Assembly (NCBI GenBank): GCA_046530785.1
Contig: JBHEQT010000021.1
Coordinates: forward strand, 1-44,291
DNA: 44,291 bases
Direction of reading: 5' to 3'
Source: Arsenophonus sp046530785
Lineage (GTDB): Bacteria; Pseudomonadota; Gammaproteobacteria; Enterobacterales; Enterobacteriaceae
Shown here: positions 40,873 through 44,291 of the stretch, piece after piece
Numbering within the stretch: position 1 is the stretch's first letter
Layout of the letters: every line of letters starts with the position of its first letter
Notes under the pieces: model-generated
What the model was told of the DNA's origin: nothing
The model's database searches: none
The model's input: only the letters and a program-made list of their open reading frames with translations
Program-made: the position numbers and the translations under genes

Positions 40873-41480
40873 TTATACGATCGGACCAGATCTTATCTTG
40901 AAAGTACTAATGTAATGCTTTACAAGAGACTTAGCTACTAGAGAGCAAGGTCTACGAATATAAATAAAGTAATACATCCCACCCATATTTAAGTTTATAT
41001 CGATTTGTTTTAATATGTCAGAAAGAGACGGTAACTTGAATTTAAGATGAATAAAACTATAAAATATCTTTATATAAATATCCTTTTCATCACAGTAAAT
41101 ACTTACTGGAAATAAATTAAAATTTAATATTAAAATAAGTTTCAATACATTAGTTAATTTATTAATCATCCCACTAATTGAATGGGTTTTATTAAGTAGG
41201 ATTCCTAAATCCGATTAAAATTAATAAGTAATGGACTAAATATGAAAAGATCTTTATCTAAAGCTATAAATAGAATAAGTAAAGTATTAAAATTAAAAAT
41301 TTTTCTCTTTATATTTTATAAATATCTAATATAAATATTGGGTATTAATCCTTTGTCTACTATTAGTTATCAATTTATATTCATTAATATAAATGTTTCC
41401 TCTATAAAATAGTTTATAATTAAATTATTTGTTTCTTTAAATATCGAAAAAGTGAATCTGATGTTTAAAAAGTTTTGTTT
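40873..41480 (-). pseudogene. hflD: Eroded hflD
   Basis: hflD lies between mnmA and purB in E. coli (213 codons), and this space has that size and strand. A 98-codon frame (40873-41169) keeps the C-terminal part: INKLTNVL lies on INGLQRQL, SIYCD on AIYVD, and NMGGMYYFIYIRR...AKSLVKH on QVGGGRLQLMFSRN...AKQILAH, at the right spacing. No matching N-terminal half is open: 41170-41490 has stops in every frame and I saw no clear fragment there. HflD modulates lysogeny-related proteolysis in E. coli and its other role is unclear. A short translated fragment cannot be excluded, but no proper start or ribosome-binding site is seen. Confidence 0.72.
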
Positions 41481-41491
41481 ACATTAATTTC

Positions 41492-42589
41492 TTAAATACG
41501 TTTTTCAATAACTCCTCCTCCTAAACAAATATCACCTTGATAAAAAACTGCTGATTGACCAGGTGTAACAGCTACAATAGGATATTTAAATTGTACAGCG
41601 ATTTTATTATCAGTAAGCTCCTTAATTGTACAGGGAATATCTGGCTGTCGATAACGAGTTTTAACTGTATATTGATTGGTTTTTTTAAATACTATTGGAT
41701 TAATCCAATTAATTTTTTGAACAATAGCCCCTTCAGAAATTAAACTTGGATGTTCTTTCCCTTGAGCAACAATTAAACGATTATTTTTAATATCTTTATC
41801 GACTACATACCATGGATCTTTACTACCTTTTTTTATACCACCGATACCTAATCCCTTACGTTGACCTATTGTATAATACATTAAACATTTATGTTCACCT
41901 AATATTTTTCCATCAACCGTAATAATTATACCTGGATTAGCAGGAAAATAACGAGCAAGGAAGTCTCGAAATTTACGTTTACCAATAAAACAAATCCCTG
42001 TTGAATCTTTCTTTTTAGCAGTAATTAAACCAATTTTTTTAGCGATATGGCGAACAGCTGATTTTTTCAGTTCGCTGATTGGGAAAATACTTTGTGCCAA
42101 TTGAGATTGATTTAAAGAATAAAGAAAATAGCTTTGATCTTTATTATTATCCATAGATCGTAATAATTGATGACAACCATTAACACTTTTTCGTCGAGCA
42201 TAATGACCAGTGGCAATATAATCTGCAGCTAGATTTTCAGTAGCAAATTTTAGAAATTCTTTAAATTTAATTTCTTTATTGCATAAAATATCTGGGTTTG
42301 GTGTGAGACCAACTTTACAATCAGAAAGAAAATAGGAAAAAACATTATCCCAATATTCTGCTGAAAAATTAACAGTATGAAGCTCTATGTCGAGTTTATC
42401 GCATACAGATTGCGCATCTGAAAAATCTATAGCTGATGAACAATATTCTTCATTATCATCTTCTTCCCAGTTTTTCATGAAAAGACCAGAAACTTGATAA
42501 CCTTGTTGTTTTAATAGGTAAGCAGATACAGATGAATCGACGCCACCAGATATACCAACGATGATTTTCTTTAACTTATTATCTGACAT
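41492..42589 (-). CDS. mnmA: tRNA-specific 2-thiouridylase
   Basis: Adds sulfur to U34 of tRNAs for Lys, Glu and Gln. From the ATG at 42589 the product is 365 residues (E. coli 368) and begins MSDNKLKKIIVGISGGVDSS, matching the family; a TTG four codons upstream gives only a non-conserved extension. The ATP-binding motif is GISGGVDSSVSA, the two catalytic cysteines lie in TPNPDILCNKEIKF and DSTGICFIGKRKF, and the C-terminal VTPGQSAVFYQGDICLGGG is intact. Upstream on this strand is decayed nudJ, so the promoter probably lies in that relic. Confidence 0.97.
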   Translation of the reverse strand: MSDNKLKKIIVGISGGVDSSVSAYLLKQQGYQVSGLFMKNWEEDDNEEYCSSAIDFSDAQSVCDKLDIELHTVNFSAEYWDNVFSYFLSDCKVGLTPNPDILCNKEIKFKEFLKFATENLAADYIATGHYARRKSVNGCHQLLRSMDNNKDQSYFLYSLNQSQLAQSIFPISELKKSAVRHIAKKIGLITAKKKDSTGICFIGKRKFRDFLARYFPANPGIIITVDGKILGEHKCLMYYTIGQRKGLGIGGIKKGSKDPWYVVDKDIKNNRLIVAQGKEHPSLISEGAIVQKINWINPIVFKKTNQYTVKTRYRQPDIPCTIKELTDNKIAVQFKYPIVAVTPGQSAVFYQGDICLGGGVIEKRI

Positions 42590-42639
42590 AAATAAATCCA
42601 ATTTCAGTACAAATAAATATAAAATATATTAAACATATT

Positions 42640-43110
42640 ATTCATAAATTTCACTATAATAAGTATAGAATCAATTCATACTAATTAGTATGAATTGATT
42701 ATGATTCTATCAATTTTTAGCAAAAAATATTTCAAATTATAAAAACGTATAATTTTACAACTGAAACTAAATAAAGATTAGGAACCGGAACCTACTAATA
42801 TGTATATTTAATAATACATTTGTAAACATTTCTTAATATCGGTTTCTTCTAAAGAAAATTTATGAATTTCATCTAATTGATATTAAAGAAAGAAATTAGA
42901 AGAGTATAACTATAATGACTATTTATTTTGATAGATTTTTATTAATTAATTGGAGGAGGAAATTAATGTTGTTTTTCATAGAAGATCACCAAGGGATAGC
43001 CAATAGAAAAATTCTTTCCTTAGATTTAAATCTCCTCAACAAATTCACTCTAGACTTAATTTATTATTAATAATTTCTTCTACATTTAAAATTATCTTTA
43101 ATTTAAATTA
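42640..43110 (-). pseudogene. nudJ: Probable eroded nudJ (Nudix phosphatase)
   Basis: nudJ lies directly upstream of mnmA in E. coli on the same strand (about 460 bp). Read on the minus strand around 43045-42965, GAGTGAATTTGTTGAGGAG resembles coding for EGKFLVVEE. After two stops GK appears, and then CTATCCCTTGGTGATCTTCTA resembles coding for QPAGHLE, the start of the Nudix box. Further on (about 42905-42870) a block ending LDEI resembles FLFAIELEQI. Spacing to the mnmA start agrees with the family length. The matches are short and frame-shifted, so confidence is moderate. Confidence 0.55.
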
Positions 43111-44291
43111 CATTAAAACTATAATGTTCGATTTAACATAAAATAAATCCTAATTTAATTAAACTAGAATATAATAATCTATCTAATTAAAATTAGTGAT
43201 ATCGTAGCAAATCAATCTTAATAATAGAATTATATTTCCTTATATATACCATATATTTGTTAATTTCGTCCTTCTAATAAATTGATCTTTAATCAATAAA
43301 GATTGTATATTTTATATTTTGATAGGAGAAGATTTATCTGAAAAAAATAAATCCTGTATAAAATAACAAGATTAATTTTATTAATTTAGTTAAATTATCG
43401 TTTAATAGTTAATCCGAAATAAAATTTCATAATAGTATTTATTTCTTTATAAATAAAACTTGTCTCATAGTAAATTTTTATTTGAACAGGATTCGTTTCT
43501 AATTTAGAATAAATAAATTTATTGTAATAGGTCTTTACTATCAAGATTTAAATCTTTCCTTGCGATATAGATATTTGTAATAAAGAACGTAACTTCTAAA
43601 TTTTGTCGACAAAATTTTATACTATTTTATTATAATGTTATTTCTATTTACTTGGATAGAAATGAAAATTAATTATGACAACAAAGAAATAAAAATAAAA
43701 TTTTTAATACTTTAAATAAAAATTTTTTATAAGAAAATTAGTTAAATAGCATCTAAATATTTTTAGATAAATCAACAGTATTGAAATACTATAATAAAGA
43801 AGAGATTAATGGAAAGAAAATAGTTATTCCTTTACAAGATAAAATCATACTAGTAATAATCTGGATATTTTTAATAATTTAACAATTTCTTATATATTAA
43901 AAGAGATTTTATTGTCTCTGAGATTTTCCATTATTCTTGAAAGCGATTAATTAAAAAGTAAAATACTTTCATAATGAAAAATAGATTTTTTAGAGGGGAT
44001 TTATATCGATAAAATTATTCCAAATTTATGGAATGATGTATGATCAAAGGTAATATACGATCTCATATAACAATACTATGTCCCTATTAAAGAAAAATTA
44101 AATACATTTACCAATATAATTGGTAATCCTAATTTTAAAAAATTATTTTATATTAAAAACTGTATCTTTATATTTTTACAACCTAATACAGAAAGGAAAA
44201 TTTTCCACTAATAAAATAAAGCTATTATAAATAGCATTTTTGAAATTCATTTTTTACAATCTATTAGCTACCTTTCTTAATAAAGAAAGGT
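43111..44291. other. AT-rich stretch at the right end
   Basis: No gene was recognised on either strand. In E. coli rluE and icd follow here on the plus strand; I could not support a fragment of either. A GCTAT...ATAGC hairpin followed by ATTTTTG (44221-44241) has the form of a weak terminator. The window ends in the inverted repeat listed next. Confidence 0.5.
44270..44291. repeat. Inverted repeat at the window edge
   Basis: ACCTTTCTT (44270-44278) and AAGAAAGGT (44283-44291) form 9-bp arms around a 4-nt loop. The window stops at its last base, so arms may extend further and any following T-run cannot be seen. A terminator of a gene to the right or left is possible. Confidence 0.4.

Noticed and set aside
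42590..42601. TTG start for mnmA four codons upstream
   Set aside because: The added residues are not conserved; the ATG at 42589 gives the family's standard N-terminus.
42966..43070. 34-codon plus-strand frame with a strong GGAGGAGG before its ATG
   Set aside because: The peptide has no recognisable features and the DNA is antisense to a probable nudJ relic; the ribosome-binding-like sequence may be chance. Worth a look only if transcripts are found.
1..44291. CRISPR arrays, insertion sequences, prophage or toxin-antitoxin genes
   Set aside because: No regularly spaced repeats, transposase or integrase frames, or phage-like genes were seen; all intact genes are ancestral chromosomal genes in conserved order.

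Overview
The window looks like a piece of the chromosome of a host-restricted gammaproteobacterial symbiont of the order Enterobacterales, probably from an insect, whose genome is shrinking. Three things point there. The DNA is extremely A+T rich. Every intact protein is closest to an Escherichia coli-type housekeeping protein. Gene order and strand match the E. coli 24-25 min region: rne, rluC, rpmF, fabH, fabD, fabG, acpP, fabF, pabC, mltG, tmk, holB, tatD(ycfH), hinT, lpoB, ndh, mfd, lolC, lolD, lolE, purB, mnmA. I cannot name the genus; an Arsenophonus- or Sodalis-like lineage would fit.

Layout. 1-1689: no gene seen. 1690-4365 (minus): RNase E with a shortened tail, divergent from rluC (4901-5848). 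5930-8400: rpmF, surrounded by eroded yceF, yceD and plsX. 8440-12868: fatty acid synthesis cluster fabH-fabD-fabG-acpP-fabF. 12981-18432: tightly packed pabC-mltG-tmk-holB-tatD-hinT-lpoB run. 18433-25036: a 6.6-kb gene desert, with eroded ycfP (and perhaps nagZ) near its right end. 25037-29776: ndh and mfd, convergent with no base between their stop codons. 29965-33114: lolCDE. 33187-39455: a second 6.3-kb desert with eroded cobB at the left end and eroded phoP at the right end. 39456-42589 (minus): purB, eroded hflD, mnmA. 42590-44291: eroded nudJ and unexplained sequence.

Only about 53% of the window (about 23.5 kb) is in the 22 genes judged intact. Many spaces between genes have the length, position and strand of a gene present there in E. 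coli, and when read in shifting frames they still carry recognisable protein fragments. I identified plsX, cobB, yceF, yceD, phoP and hflD with good support, and nudJ, ycfP and nagZ with less. Pseudogene identifications compare the translation with family sequences recalled from memory; no database search was run.

What the genes do together. The cell keeps type II fatty acid elongation (FabH, FabD, FabG, AcpP, FabF), lipoprotein export to the outer membrane (LolCDE), parts of peptidoglycan synthesis and its control (MltG, LpoB), DNA replication and repair (HolB, Tmk, Mfd), tRNA and rRNA modification (MnmA, RluC), RNA decay (RNase E), a non-proton-pumping NADH dehydrogenase, purine synthesis (PurB) and a step of folate synthesis (PabC). 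It has lost regulation and quality-control functions here: PhoP, the CobB deacylase, HflD, and Maf- and Nudix-type house-cleaning enzymes. No mobile element, CRISPR array, tRNA or rRNA was seen. I found no new multi-gene system. The most notable features are the readable relics, the enlarged acyl carrier protein N-terminus and several long perfect palindromes.
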